A DNA stretch of 64,000 bases from Staphylococcus debuckii (GCF_003718735.1 NZ_CP033460.1:1798001-1862000), one strand, 5' to 3'. Positions 30,400 through 41,944 are shown, counted from the stretch's first letter. Made by a program: numbers and translations. The notes: generated from the letters alone by a model not told the origin.

Positions 30400-32033
30400 T
30401 ATGAGATTCTCAACTTTCTACGGATTTTACTAGGTAAGTCTCCTAAAAATTGATCAGCTAATCTTGTTTTCAAAGTAATGCCTCCATAAATTACTACACC
30501 GACAAGTACTCCTACTACAACGATAATTAAGCTGCCGACTTTAGAAGCTGGAGAAATAAACATTTGCATTAACCAGAATGATAATTCAACACCAGCCATC
30601 ATGATGAATCCATAGATGAATATTTTGGCAAATTGAATAAATGTTTCGGTAAATGTAAATTTCGCATATTTTTTCAAAATGAAGAAGTTACAAATGTTTG
30701 CAACCAACAAGGCAATTGCCGTACTTAAAATTGCTCCTGCTGTATGGAATGCGACGATCAATGGAATATTTAATACTGCTTTCAAGACTACCGCAGCAAC
30801 AATTACAAAGACTGTTAATTTCTGCTTATCAATACCTTGCAGCATTGATGCAGTAATACTTAATAACGATATTAAAATAGCTACTGGCGCATAATAGAAC
30901 AATAGCATACTGCCATCGCCGTTATAGCTGTAGAATACCGTATACAGTGGTGATGATAAGGCCATAATTCCTAAACTTGCAGGTACAGTAATAAACATCA
31001 ATACACCTAAAGAGGTTTGGATTTGTCTGTGCATTTCATGTAATTGGCCAGACTCGTATGTTTTAGTAATATAAGGAATCAAACTGACTGCAAACCCTGC
31101 TGCTAATGAAGTCGGAATCATTACAATTTTATTTGTTGTCATATTAAGTATAGTAAAGAAATAATCGTGTAATTGTTGTGGTACACCCGCTATATCTAAA
31201 GCATTGTTATGTGTAAGTTGGTCAACAATATTAAATAACGGGAAATTCAAACTTACAATTACGAAAGGAATACTATAAGAAATAATTTCTTTGTACATTT
31301 TAGTGTAAGGAACATCGATGCCTGTATGGTCTGACGCAGTCATTTCATCCATAAAGGGCTTTCTTTTTCTCCAATAGTACCAAAGGGTTAAAATACCTGC
31401 GATTGCGCCCACCGCTGCAGCAAATGTTGCCACACCGTTTGCTAACAATACAGAGCCGTGGAATACATTCAAAACAAGATAACTGCCGGCTAAAATAAAT
31501 ATAATACGGGCTATTTGCTCTGTTACTTCTGAAACTGCAGTAGGTCCCATCGATTTATACCCTTGGAACACGCCACGCCATGTAGCAAGTAATGGGATAA
31601 AAATAACTACCATACTGATAATTCTGATGATCCAAGTAATGTCATCAATGGTCCAGCCGCCTTTAACATTAGATTCATGGGCTAACGTTACTGTGGCAAT
31701 CATTGGTGATAGAGCATACAAGATAATAAATCCTAAAACACCTGTAATACTCATTACGATAAAACTAGAGCGATACAACTTCTGACTGACGTGATATGCA
31801 CCTATGGCATTATATTTAGCAACATATTTAGATGCAGCTAAAGGAACACCCGCTGTCGCTACTGCGATAGCAATATTATATGGCGCATAAGCATAGTTGA
31901 ATGGGGCCAAATTCTCTTCTCCGCCGATTATTGCGTAAAACGGAATAATGAAGAGCACACCAAGTATTTTAGTAATCAGAATACTTAGCGTTAATAGAAA
32001 GGTCCCTCTTACAAGTTCTTGACTTTCATTCAT
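30399..32033 (-). CDS. murJ: Lipid II flippase MurJ (YtgP-type, MOP superfamily)
   Basis: Integral membrane protein of 544 residues with about 14 predicted membrane segments, MATE/MVF fold. In S. aureus the homologue at this locus is an essential lipid II flippase, moving the peptidoglycan precursor across the membrane. Visible: RGTFLLTLSILITKILGV at the N-terminus and conserved arginines in cytoplasmic loops (for example ATWRGVFQGYKSMGP). AGGAAG precedes the ATG. Operon with rsuA by a one-base overlap. Confidence 0.9.
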   Translation of the reverse strand: MNESQELVRGTFLLTLSILITKILGVLFIIPFYAIIGGEENLAPFNYAYAPYNIAIAVATAGVPLAASKYVAKYNAIGAYHVSQKLYRSSFIVMSITGVLGFIILYALSPMIATVTLAHESNVKGGWTIDDITWIIRIISMVVIFIPLLATWRGVFQGYKSMGPTAVSEVTEQIARIIFILAGSYLVLNVFHGSVLLANGVATFAAAVGAIAGILTLWYYWRKRKPFMDEMTASDHTGIDVPYTKMYKEIISYSIPFVIVSLNFPLFNIVDQLTHNNALDIAGVPQQLHDYFFTILNMTTNKIVMIPTSLAAGFAVSLIPYITKTYESGQLHEMHRQIQTSLGVLMFITVPASLGIMALSSPLYTVFYSYNGDGSMLLFYYAPVAILISLLSITASMLQGIDKQKLTVFVIVAAVVLKAVLNIPLIVAFHTAGAILSTAIALLVANICNFFILKKYAKFTFTETFIQFAKIFIYGFIMMAGVELSFWLMQMFISPASKVGSLIIVVVGVLVGVVIYGGITLKTRLADQFLGDLPSKIRRKLRIS

Positions 32034-32258
32034 GACAATCTTCCTATCTGATATTAAAATTTAATTTTATTTTACCACCAACAATTGTTGGCAACTACTT
32101 TTTTTCATTAGTATTATAGCCTAAAATAGCTTTAACAGAAATGAAATTCCAAAGATTTAAACAACAGTTTTGACTATGCCATAATATTACAGTAAAGTAA
32201 ATCAATTATACATTTGAAAATTTACGGTAACGCACTTTTACAAGAAAAATCAAATTTT

Positions 32259-32313
32259 AAGGAGGAAATATGCACATATTTGACGTTTTATAGAAAATGT
32301 GCATTAACTAAAC
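32259..32313 (+). promoter_or_regulatory. Structured leader: strong Shine-Dalgarno, 7-codon minigene and hairpin before the flavoprotein gene
   Basis: AAGGAGG (32259-32265) is followed by ATG at 32270 opening a short frame MHIFDVL, stop TAG at 32291-32293. The arms ATGCACAT (32270-32277) and ATGTGCAT (32297-32304) form a perfect 8-bp stem with a 19-nt loop. The gene's own ATG at 32314 has no Shine-Dalgarno directly before it. Folding the hairpin would bring the AAGGAGG close to that ATG. Either a leader peptide or a hairpin-bridged ribosome site is possible. Confidence 0.55.
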
Positions 32314-33570
32314 ATGTACCAAACTATAGTTATCGGCGGCGGACCTAGCGGATTAATGTCTGCCGCTGCAGCCAGCCAATATTCTGATAAAGTATTATTA
32401 ATTGAAAAGAAAAAGGGTCTGGGCAGAAAATTGAAAATTTCTGGCGGTGGCCGCTGTAATGTAACCAATCGACTGCCTTATGATGAAATAATACGTCACA
32501 TTCCTGGTAATGGGAAATTTCTTTACAGCCCCTTTTCAGTCTTTGATAATGAATCTATTATCGAATTTTTCGAAACGCGTGGTGTGAAGTTAAAAGAAGA
32601 AGACCACGGAAGAATGTTTCCTGTTTCGAATCGCGCTCAAGACGTTGTAGATGCGCTGATTAAAGAATTAGCAGTCAATCATGTTGAAGTAAAAGAAGAG
32701 ACTGCTGTTCAAAACATTCAAAGAAATTCAGATCATTTCATAATTACAGATGCTGAGGGCAATGATTATAGTTCTAAAACAATAGTTATTGCGACAGGCG
32801 GCACGAGCGTTCCACAAACTGGTTCTACTGGGGATGGTTATCCCTTTGCTGAAAAATTAGGTCATACTATTACTGAACTTTTCCCGACTGAAGTGCCTAT
32901 CACTTCAAAGGAACCGTTTATTGTCCGTAAGACGCTTAAAGGATTAAGCTTAAAAGATGTTTCTTTATCTGTTTTAAGAAAAAATGGCAAGCCGCGTATC
33001 ACACACCGTATGGATATGTTATTTACGCACTTTGGCGTCAGCGGTCCAGGTGCCTTAAGATGCAGCCAATTTGTCTATAAAGAACAGAAATCTCAAAAGA
33101 AACAAGAGATTCAAATGAAACTTGATGTTTTTCCTGACGAAAAGGAAAATGAATTGCAACAAAGAATTAAACAACAAATTCATGCTGCACCTGATAAATA
33201 TGTTAAGAATAGTTTGCGCGGTACGATAGAAGAACGTTACCTTAACTTTATACTAGAACAAGCAGGTGTAAGTGAAGAAACGACAGGACACCATATTTCA
33301 AACCAACAGATATTAGAAATCACACGTTTATTTAAAGGTTTTATCTTTACTGTTAATGGCACTTTATCAATTGAAAAAGCATTTGTAACCGGCGGTGGTG
33401 TCTCAATTAAAGAAATAGAGCCGCATACTATGATGTCAAAAATTACTCCTGGATTATTTTTCTGTGGAGAAGTGTTAGATATTCATGGTTACACAGGCGG
33501 TTATAATATTACGAGCGCCTTAGTGACTGGACGCGTGTCAGGCATGAATGCCGGTATTTATGAAAATTAA
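32314..33570 (+). CDS. HI0933-family FAD-dependent oxidoreductase
   Basis: Flavoprotein of 418 residues, BaiN/HI0933 family. It has the FAD dinucleotide motif VIGGGPSGLMSA (residues 5-16), GRKLKISGGGRCNVTN (family signature), GATG-type second FAD contact in VIATGGTSVPQTGSTGDG and a C-terminal TGGGVSIKEI and GYNITSALVTGR block. Physiological substrate unknown. The ATG at 32314 is the first possible start (an in-frame stop lies at 32305-32307) and aligns with the FAD motif at the usual distance from the N-terminus. It lacks its own Shine-Dalgarno; see the structured leader upstream. Confidence 0.88.
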   Translation: MYQTIVIGGGPSGLMSAAAASQYSDKVLLIEKKKGLGRKLKISGGGRCNVTNRLPYDEIIRHIPGNGKFLYSPFSVFDNESIIEFFETRGVKLKEEDHGRMFPVSNRAQDVVDALIKELAVNHVEVKEETAVQNIQRNSDHFIITDAEGNDYSSKTIVIATGGTSVPQTGSTGDGYPFAEKLGHTITELFPTEVPITSKEPFIVRKTLKGLSLKDVSLSVLRKNGKPRITHRMDMLFTHFGVSGPGALRCSQFVYKEQKSQKKQEIQMKLDVFPDEKENELQQRIKQQIHAAPDKYVKNSLRGTIEERYLNFILEQAGVSEETTGHHISNQQILEITRLFKGFIFTVNGTLSIEKAFVTGGGVSIKEIEPHTMMSKITPGLFFCGEVLDIHGYTGGYNITSALVTGRVSGMNAGIYEN

Positions 33571-33587
33571 AAAGCAATATAAAAATA

Positions 33588-33616
33588 AGCCGGGTCAGCT
33601 GTTAACTGACTCGGCT
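33588..33616. terminator. Terminator between the flavoprotein gene and the rhodanese gene
   Basis: Stem AGCCGGGTCAG (33588-33598) with CTGACTCGGCT (33606-33616), 11 bp with one G-T pair. Confidence 0.75.
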
Positions 33617-33626
33617 CAAATATTTA

Positions 33627-33944
33627 TTATATACTATCTATTTCTAAACCTTCGTCTCCCCATGCTTTCATGCCGCCTTCGACATTCACTGCATGTACTT
33701 CCGGTTTATGTTGGTTAAGATATTCTACAACTCTGCCGCTTCGAACACCAGCTGCACACACAAAGTAATACGTATCATTTTCGTTAAATTCATTTAAATT
33801 ATCTGGAATTTGATCCATAGGAATTGTAGTGGCATCTGGAATAATACCAGTTGCAGTTTCTTCATCCGTTCTGACATCAACTATGTGTACAGGAGAATGA
33901 TCTAGAATTCTCTTTTTTAATTCATCCGTTGTAATAGATTCCAT
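33627..33944 (-). CDS. Single-domain rhodanese-like protein
   Basis: A 105-residue rhodanese domain that can carry a persulfide on its active-site cysteine, Cys in FVCAAGVRSGRV (near residue 64). VDVRTDEE and GGMKAWGDEGL complete the family pattern. Likely cytoplasmic sulfur transfer; partner unknown. It follows leuS by 20 bp in the same direction and may share its transcript. Confidence 0.88.
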   Translation of the reverse strand: MESITTDELKKRILDHSPVHIVDVRTDEETATGIIPDATTIPMDQIPDNLNEFNENDTYYFVCAAGVRSGRVVEYLNQHKPEVHAVNVEGGMKAWGDEGLEIDSI

Positions 33945-33964
33945 TGTAATTTCACCTTCCTTTA

Positions 33965-36379
33965 TTATTTCGCAACAATATTAACTAATTTTTGAGGAAC
34001 GGCGATGACTTTCTTGATGTCTTTATCCCCAATGTCTAATTTAACATTTTCATTTGTCAATGCAATCTCTTCCATTTGTTCTTTTGAAGCATCTTTAGGG
34101 ATAAATGCTTTTGCTCTGACTTTACCATTAACTTGGATAACGATTTCCACTTCATCGTCCACAAGGAAAGCTTCATCATAATCTGGCCATGGTTGATACG
34201 TAATTGTTTCATCATGACCGAGTTTAGACCATAGTTCTTCTCCTAAGTGCGGCGCAATCGGTGCAAGCATTTTTACAAAACCTTCTACGTATGGTTTATA
34301 GAGTTGCTCTGCTTTATATCCTTCATTAATAAATACCATTAATTGGCTGATTGCAGTATTGAAGTTCAAAGTATCAAAGTCTTCAGTTACTTTTTTAACT
34401 GTTTGGTTATATACTTTTTGCAATGATTTATCATCAGTTTCTACAACTTTAGATGTTAATGTGCCATCTTCATTAATCAACAATCTCCATACACGATCTA
34501 GGAAACGTCTTGAACCGTCTAAACCTTTTTCACTCCATGCAATCGCTGCATCTAATGGTCCCATAAACATTTCATACAATCTTAAAGTATCTGCGCCATG
34601 AGAATGAACGATATCATCAGGGTTTACTACGTTACCGCGAGATTTACTCATTTTTTCATTACCTTCACCCAAAATCATACCTTGGTTGAATAGTTTTTGG
34701 AATGGTTCTTTCGTTGGAACGACACCCATATCGTACAATACTTTATGCCAGAATCTCGCATATAATAAATGAAGTACTGCATGTTCTACACCACCGATAT
34801 ATAAATCGACTGGCAGCCAGTGTTTTAATTTTTCAGGATCTGCAAGCATTTCATCATTATGCGGATCGATATAACGTAAATAATACCAGCAGCTGCCTGC
34901 CCATTGCGGCATTGTATTTGTTTCGCGACGACCTTTCATGCCAGTTTCAGGATCTACAACATTCACAAACTCATCAATGTTTGCTAATGGCGATTCCCCA
35001 GTTCCTGAAGGCTCAATTGAATCTGTTTCAGGAAGTAATAATGGTAATTCGTCAGTTGGAACAGTAGTCATTGTGCCGTCTTCCCAATGAATAATCGGAA
35101 TTGGTTCACCCCAATAACGTTGGCGGCTGAATAACCAGTCACGCAATTTATAATTGACTTTCTTTTCACCTGCCCCTTTTTCTTCAAGTAATTGAATAGC
35201 GCGTATAATAGCTTCGTCATTGTGTAAACCGTCTAAATCTCCAGAGTTTACATGAGGGCCGTCTCCAGTGTAGGCTTCTTTAGAAACATCTCCACCTTCA
35301 ATAACTTCTTTGATAGGCAAATCAAATTTTTGAGCAAATTCATAATCACGTTCATCATGCGCTGGAACAGCCATAACCGCACCTGTACCATATGAAGAAA
35401 GTACGTAATCTGCAATCCAAATTGGCAATTTCTCTCCTGATAAAGGATTGATAGCATAGGCACCAGTAAATACACCTGATTTATCTTTAGCTAAATCTGT
35501 ACGTTCCAAATCAGATTTCATTGATGCTTCTTTTTGATATGCTTGGACTTCTTCTTGATGTTCAGGAGTCGTAATTTCATTTACTAAATCATGTTCAGGA
35601 CTCAACACGGCAAATGATGCACCATAGATTGTGTCAGGACGAGTTGTGAATACTTCAATTTTTTCATCGCTATTTTCGATGTTGAAAGTGACTTTAGCAC
35701 CTTCAGAACGGCCAATCCAGTTACGTTGCATATCTTTGATAGACTCAGGCCAATCTAAATCATCTAAATCTTCTAACAAGCGATCTGCATAATCCGTAAT
35801 CTTAAGCACCCATTGACGCATCGGTCTGCGATATACCGGATAGCCTCCACGTTCTGAAACGCCATCCACCACTTCTTCATTAGAAAGCACCGCTTTTAAT
35901 TCAGGGCACCAGTTTACCGCTACTTCATCAACATAAGCTAATCCTTTGTTATAAAGTTGAATAAAGATCCATTGTGTCCATTTATAGTAATCAGGATCAG
36001 TCGTATTCACTTCTCTATCCCAGTCATAACTGAAACCTAATTCTTGAATTTGGCGTTTAAATGTTTGGATATTTTGGTTCGTAAATTCACGTGGATTGTT
36101 GCCTGTATTTAAAGCATACTGTTCTGCAGGCAAACCAAATGCATCCCACCCCATTGGATGCAATACATTATAACCTTGCATACGTTTATAACGTGAAATT
36201 ATATCTGTCGCAGTATAGCCCTCTGGATGCCCTACGTGTAATCCTGCCCCTGATGGATATGGGAACATATCTAATGCATAAAATTTCTTTTGGCCTAGAT
36301 TATCGTTCGTTTTAAATGTTTTGTGTTCTGCCCAATAGTCTTGCCATTTCTTTTCAATTTCTTGATGATTAAAACTCAC
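33965..36379 (-). CDS. leuS: Leucyl-tRNA synthetase
   Basis: Class I synthetase, 804 residues. HIGH-type motif [17 protein letters not shown] (near residue 40-56), CP1 editing domain (about 220-420) with [12 protein letters not shown], and KMSKS in [11 protein letters not shown] (near residue 576). The start is GTG at 36379 with AGGAGG 8 nt upstream. A T-box leader lies immediately 5', so it should respond to tRNA-Leu charging. Confidence 0.96.
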   Translation of the reverse strand: MSFNHQEIEKKWQDYWAEHKTFKTNDNLGQKKFYALDMFPYPSGAGLHVGHPEGYTATDIISRYKRMQGYNVLHPMGWDAFGLPAEQYALNTGNNPREFTNQNIQTFKRQIQELGFSYDWDREVNTTDPDYYKWTQWIFIQLYNKGLAYVDEVAVNWCPELKAVLSNEEVVDGVSERGGYPVYRRPMRQWVLKITDYADRLLEDLDDLDWPESIKDMQRNWIGRSEGAKVTFNIENSDEKIEVFTTRPDTIYGASFAVLSPEHDLVNEITTPEHQEEVQAYQKEASMKSDLERTDLAKDKSGVFTGAYAINPLSGEKLPIWIADYVLSSYGTGAVMAVPAHDERDYEFAQKFDLPIKEVIEGGDVSKEAYTGDGPHVNSGDLDGLHNDEAIIRAIQLLEEKGAGEKKVNYKLRDWLFSRQRYWGEPIPIIHWEDGTMTTVPTDELPLLLPETDSIEPSGTGESPLANIDEFVNVVDPETGMKGRRETNTMPQWAGSCWYYLRYIDPHNDEMLADPEKLKHWLPVDLYIGGVEHAVLHLLYARFWHKVLYDMGVVPTKEPFQKLFNQGMILGEGNEKMSKSRGNVVNPDDIVHSHGADTLRLYEMFMGPLDAAIAWSEKGLDGSRRFLDRVWRLLINEDGTLTSKVVETDDKSLQKVYNQTVKKVTEDFDTLNFNTAISQLMVFINEGYKAEQLYKPYVEGFVKMLAPIAPHLGEELWSKLGHDETITYQPWPDYDEAFLVDDEVEIVIQVNGKVRAKAFIPKDASKEQMEEIALTNENVKLDIGDKDIKKVIAVPQKLVNIVAK

Positions 36380-36420
36380 TTTGCTTTCCTCCTAATCAAT
36401 AAAAAATACAACTCAAACTA

Positions 36421-36606
36421 TTATGATTTTGTCTTATGAAGGACGACTTGTGCCGCGGTACCACCCTCATTCGTATTTCTACGCACCTCATACATAATAG
36501 CTCGAGCTGTATTATTCATAAATTTATTCGCTGGTAAGTTCATCTAAATGACTCAACTGGTTCGCACCGACCACCAGCTCTCTTAGCGAGTCCTTTAGAT
36601 TACTAC
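36421..36606 (-). promoter_or_regulatory. Leucine T-box leader of leuS
   Basis: On the minus strand, a stem I pairing ATCTAAAGGACTC with GAGTCATTTAGAT is followed by a specifier-loop-like GAACTTACC. This parallels the tyrS GAATACACC and gives Leu codon CUU at 36538-36536. The conserved T-box sequence GAGGGTGGTACCGCGG is at 36469-36454. Unlike tyrS, I find no convincing intrinsic terminator between it and the leuS ribosome site at about 36388. Confidence 0.88.
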
Positions 36607-36711
36607 TCCATATACATCTATTACTATATTTTATTATTACATTAAATGCAAGTTCTAAACGCTGTAATTTATGGTATTCACCTTATCTTAATGATATAAG
36701 AAAGTTAAGCT

Positions 36712-37890
36712 TTAATGATTCATTTCATGTTTCTTAAGATTTTTATCATAGCTGAACAAGAAGACAATTGCGATAACTAACAATCCCATCATTGTTAAGA
36801 ACATCACTTGCATATTAAAGGTATCAACTAATATACCGCCAATTAGCGGTCCAAATGCTTTTCCGACAGTTGAAGCTGAATTCACAATCCCTTGATAAGA
36901 ACCTTGACGCCCTTCTGGTGCAAGTTGATTTGCAATTGTCGGTACAGCAGGCCAAACAAACATTTCACCTAGCGTCAGGATAATCATACCGACCATGAAT
37001 ATTGAAAATTGTTCGGCAAAACTAGTGACAAAGAAAGAAAGTATGAAGATTAAAATTCCTACTAGCATCTGCAACTTCAAGTTGCCTTTCAATAGTTTGA
37101 TAATCGGATAAATTAAAGGTTGTGCTACGAGAATCATGATGCCGTTTACTGTCCAAAGTAAACTGTATTGTCCCATAGAAATGTTTAATTCTTGTGTAAA
37201 GGAAGCAATCGTACTTTCCCATTGAATATAGGCAATCCAACAAATCGCAAACATGACGCATAATAATAACAATGCAATGAAACGTTTGCGGTATTTCTTA
37301 GCTGCCCATTCATTGGTATCTGGTATTTTGACTTTCCCTTTATATTTAATGTTGAATTGAGTTACAGCAACAAAGAAGAAGGCAACGTACATTAATAAAT
37401 TAGCAATAAAGATATAATTAAAGCTCAGTTCTGCAACAAATCCTCCCATTGCTGCGCCGAAAGCCACTCCGATATTCTGCGCAAGATAAATCGCGTTAAA
37501 TGTTTGTCTTCCCCCATTCGGCCAAACGACACCAGCCATCGCATAAATTGCCGGAATAATAATACCGCCACCGAAACCGAGCATTACTAACCAAACAGCA
37601 TACCAAGGCCATCCATGAAAGAAGTTAAGTAATGTCGTCGCACATAAACATGTGATAGTGCCTAACATAATGGTTCTGAATCCGCCTAATTTATCAAATA
37701 AAGTTCCGCCTAATAAGTTTCCGACGACCATTCCCAATGAATTAATCATCAAGACAATCCCGGCAGTTGTTAAACTTTTATGCAGTTCATGACTCATATA
37801 GATAGTGTTTAACGGCCATAAAAAACTTGCCCCTGTAATATTAATTGCCATTCCGATGACCAGCCACCAGACTTCTTTCGGCATATTCAT
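36712..37890 (-). CDS. Major facilitator superfamily transporter (YttB-like)
   Basis: Twelve-helix MFS protein of 392 residues. The loop 2-3 motif A is visible as GGTLFDKLGGFRT (near residues 60-72), and PxxxGxxxxP-like AMAGVVWPNGGRQTFNAI follows helix 4. Drug or sugar efflux is possible but the substrate cannot be read from the sequence. Start: two ATGs two codons apart, GTGGGTG upstream is a weak ribosome site. Monocistronic between leuS and ytqA. Confidence 0.85.
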   Translation of the reverse strand: MNMPKEVWWLVIGMAINITGASFLWPLNTIYMSHELHKSLTTAGIVLMINSLGMVVGNLLGGTLFDKLGGFRTIMLGTITCLCATTLLNFFHGWPWYAVWLVMLGFGGGIIIPAIYAMAGVVWPNGGRQTFNAIYLAQNIGVAFGAAMGGFVAELSFNYIFIANLLMYVAFFFVAVTQFNIKYKGKVKIPDTNEWAAKKYRKRFIALLLLCVMFAICWIAYIQWESTIASFTQELNISMGQYSLLWTVNGIMILVAQPLIYPIIKLLKGNLKLQMLVGILIFILSFFVTSFAEQFSIFMVGMIILTLGEMFVWPAVPTIANQLAPEGRQGSYQGIVNSASTVGKAFGPLIGGILVDTFNMQVMFLTMMGLLVIAIVFLFSYDKNLKKHEMNH

Positions 37891-38145
37891 TGTGCAACAC
37901 CCACTTTCTCTCTATTTTTAATTTTCAAAGTCTATTTTCTTCAAACCAAATAAAATTTCCGCAACCTTTTTAGTCAGAGAAGCGAAAATTTTAAGCGAAA
38001 ATAGTTTGATGTGATTTTTTGCAACTAGTAAATAATACTACACTTACTTTAGGATTTAAACCCATAAAAATAAAACTATGAAACATAACTGTTTAAATTA
38101 TGGTAAAATCTTACAATGGATTAATTTTAGAAAGGAAAATGTCAT

Positions 38146-39664
<1,519 letters not shown>

Positions 39665-39667
39665 GTA

Positions 39668-39711
39668 AACAGGGTCCGGGACATTGTAATTGTAATGTCC
39701 CGGACCCTGTT
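39668..39711. terminator. Very strong terminator between ytqB and ldh
   Basis: Perfect 17-bp GC-rich stem AACAGGGTCCGGGACAT/ATGTCCCGGACCCTGTT around a 10-nt loop (39685-39694). It can serve both convergent genes, though the T run is short. Confidence 0.85.
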
Positions 39712-39735
39712 AATGTCGTGCTCCGCTTCATTTAA

Positions 39736-40692
39736 TTATTGAAATAATTTATCTACACTTTTAGTAATATCTTTTAATACTTCAACTGAGTGATTAAACT
39801 CTTGAGTTTCTTTTTCATTTAATGGAGTTTCATAAATTTTCACAGCACCAGCACGGTTTACAAGTGTTGGAACGCCAATATATACATCTTTATTGCCGTA
39901 TTCGCCTTCTAAATAACTTGAAACAGTCAATACAAGATTTTGGTTACGCAAAATAGCTTTAGTAATATGCAATAATCCCATAGCGATACCATAGTATGTT
40001 GCACCTTTGGCTTGAATAATATCATAAGCTGCATCACGAGTATTCAAGAAGATTTCTTCGATGCGTTTTTCTCTTGCAGGATCTTCTTTTAAAATATCGT
40101 ATAAATTTTGACCTGCAATACTAGCTTGAGACCATACAGCTAATTCAGAGTCGCCATGTTCACCAATAATGCTAGCATTCACACTTTCAGGCGCTACACC
40201 GAATTCTGCTCCTAATTCATATTTGAAACGCGCTGTATCTAAAATAGTACCTGAACCGATAACACGTTCTTTTGGCAATCCAGAAACTTTTTTAGTTACG
40301 TAAGTTAACACGTCTACTGGGTTGGCAGCGATTAAGAAGATACCGTCAAATCCACTGTCCATGATTTGTCCTACGATAGATTTAAAGATTTTAGTATTTT
40401 TTTCTACTAAGTCTAATCTTGTTTCACCTGGTTTTTGGGCAGCACCAGCTGTAATAACTACTAAATCTGCATTAGAACAATCAGCGTATGACCCAGATTT
40501 AACAATCGATGGAGATTCGCCATATGGCATTCCATGATTCAAGTCTAATACGTCACCTTTAACTTTTTCTTCTGCTATGTCTACGATGTAAAATTCATCT
40601 GCAACCCCTTGAGCGACCATAGCAAATGCGTAGCTTGAACCTACAGCTCCATCGCCCACTAATACTACTTTGTTTGCTTTAACATTATTCAT
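39736..40692 (-). CDS. ldh: L-lactate dehydrogenase
   Basis: Reduces pyruvate to L-lactate with NADH, regenerating NAD in fermentation. It has 318 residues: NAD-binding [13 protein letters not shown] (near residue 13), catalytic [13 protein letters not shown] with the active His, [12 protein letters not shown], and [15 protein letters not shown] loop (active-site Arg). The start at 40692 follows GGAAGGG; the frame extends ten codons upstream without ribosome site. The promoter shows TTGCTT, 17-bp spacer, TATCTT, with a Rex-like palindrome just downstream, so induction at high NADH/NAD is expected. The position between ytqB and ytpA differs from S. aureus ldh loci as I recall them. Confidence 0.96.
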   Translation of the reverse strand: MNNVKANKVVLVGDGAVGSSYAFAMVAQGVADEFYIVDIAEEKVKGDVLDLNHGMPYGESPSIVKSGSYADCSNADLVVITAGAAQKPGETRLDLVEKNTKIFKSIVGQIMDSGFDGIFLIAANPVDVLTYVTKKVSGLPKERVIGSGTILDTARFKYELGAEFGVAPESVNASIIGEHGDSELAVWSQASIAGQNLYDILKEDPAREKRIEEIFLNTRDAAYDIIQAKGATYYGIAMGLLHITKAILRNQNLVLTVSSYLEGEYGNKDVYIGVPTLVNRAGAVKIYETPLNEKETQEFNHSVEVLKDITKSVDKLFQ

Positions 40693-40729
40693 ATACTTAC
40701 CCTTCCTTTTTAAAAAAATCACTTTCCTT

Positions 40730-40747
40730 ATGTGATTAATTTCACAT
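40730..40747. promoter_or_regulatory. Rex-like operator at ldh
   Basis: Perfect palindrome ATGTGATTAATTTCACAT reading the same after complementing apart from the centre; the TGTGA-N6-TCACA core matches the Firmicute Rex consensus TTGTGAAWWWWTTCACAA at most positions. It covers the expected transcription start of ldh, where a redox repressor would block initiation. Confidence 0.7.
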
Positions 40748-40751
40748 ATTC

Positions 40752-40780
40752 AAGATAACAGGTTATTACTGAAAAAGCAA
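40752..40780 (-). promoter_or_regulatory. ldh promoter
   Basis: -35 TTGCTT (40780-40775), 17-bp spacer, extended -10 TGTTATCTT with TATCTT at 40757-40752. Start of transcription expected near 40745, inside the Rex-like site. Confidence 0.75.
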
Positions 40781-40874
40781 TGCTTTTTTGCTGAATTTAA
40801 CAGTAATTATAAAAGCTGTAAATTTGTAAAAGCAAATAAAAAAGGACTTTAAAACATACACCTATAAAGCAAAC

Positions 40875-40909
40875 CTCTAAAATTGAATTTTGAGAGTTCA
40901 ATTTTAGAG
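40875..40909. terminator. Hairpin downstream of ytpA
   Basis: Perfect 13-bp stem CTCTAAAATTGAA/TTCAATTTTAGAG, 9-nt loop, 20 bp after the ytpA stop. The following T stretch is weak. Confidence 0.6.
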
Positions 40910-40928
40910 ATCCGCTTCTTTATACTTA

Positions 40929-41759
40929 TTAAATTTCTATCTGATCATCTACATCATCAGGAATAAAACCTAATGCATTCACTTTATTATTCAAATAACT
41001 TAATATATAACGCATCACTAAAGGACGTTCCGGTTCATTATGAATTTCATGATACAAACCATCCCACGCTTTAAAATAAAGTTCGTCCGTTTTGACACGT
41101 GTTTTTATTTCTAATATGGCATCTGTGTCTAAAATTTTATCGTCTTTCCCATACATCAAACACATTGGGATTTGTTGAATATCCTCTAAATGCTCCATAG
41201 TCTTTCTCATCACATTGACCACTTCTTTATACCAATGGTACGAAACTTTCTTCAACATCAATCCATCTTGTTTAGTTTCTTCAATAACTTCTTCATTTCT
41301 AGTTAAATGTTCTGGTTCGATCCCTAAATTAAAGCGCATATCTTTTACTCCTGCACCTATATTTGAAGTCAGCATATTTTTACGTGTTTTGTTATTTTTC
41401 TGAAATGCTGTCAATGGAGATAAAAGTATAATGCCCTCAATCGGCAGTTCTGTTCTTTCTAACAGATTCAATGTAATCAGGCCGCCTAGACCTACTCCCA
41501 TCAAAAATGTCGGCAATTTATATTCGCTGGCTATTCTCAACCATTCTAAGATATGTTCGTGATAGACTTCAAAGTTGTCAATCTGACCTTTATTAGAACG
41601 AGAAGTTTGACCTTGACCAGGCAAATCCCCCATAATTACATGATATCCATTTCTTCTTAATGAAGTGATGACATAGGCATATCTACCTGTATGTTCCAAT
41701 AAATTATGTGCAATGACGATGACACCTTTCGCTTCACTTTCTGTTTCCCACTTCCACAT
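40929..41759 (-). CDS. ytpA: Alpha/beta hydrolase, lysophospholipase-like (YtpA-type)
   Basis: Serine hydrolase of 276 residues in the monoglyceride lipase/lysophospholipase family. Oxyanion region VIAHNLLEHTGRYAY, GDLPGQGQTSR, nucleophile elbow GVGLGG (here Val-Gly-Leu-Gly where GxSxG is expected), late Asp in YGKDDKILD and His in LYHEIHNE. The nucleophile serine is thus not visible at its usual place, which is odd for an active esterase. Start at 41759 chosen over an upstream ATG because AAGGG precedes it and the family begins MWKWE. Monocistronic. Confidence 0.8.
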   Translation of the reverse strand: MWKWETESEAKGVIVIAHNLLEHTGRYAYVITSLRRNGYHVIMGDLPGQGQTSRSNKGQIDNFEVYHEHILEWLRIASEYKLPTFLMGVGLGGLITLNLLERTELPIEGIILLSPLTAFQKNNKTRKNMLTSNIGAGVKDMRFNLGIEPEHLTRNEEVIEETKQDGLMLKKVSYHWYKEVVNVMRKTMEHLEDIQQIPMCLMYGKDDKILDTDAILEIKTRVKTDELYFKAWDGLYHEIHNEPERPLVMRYILSYLNNKVNALGFIPDDVDDQIEI

Positions 41760-41944
41760 ATCAACGACTACCCTTCTACTCATATTATTTAAATTTATTG
41801 TATCAAAATAAAGGCCTCAAAATCTATCTAGAACTCATTCTCTCTTTTTTTAGTGAAGTATTATTTAAATCATTTGATGAAAAATTATTCTAACATTATT
41901 TACAGTTTTTGTAATATGATATTATATTGTGTATTTTTATATAT

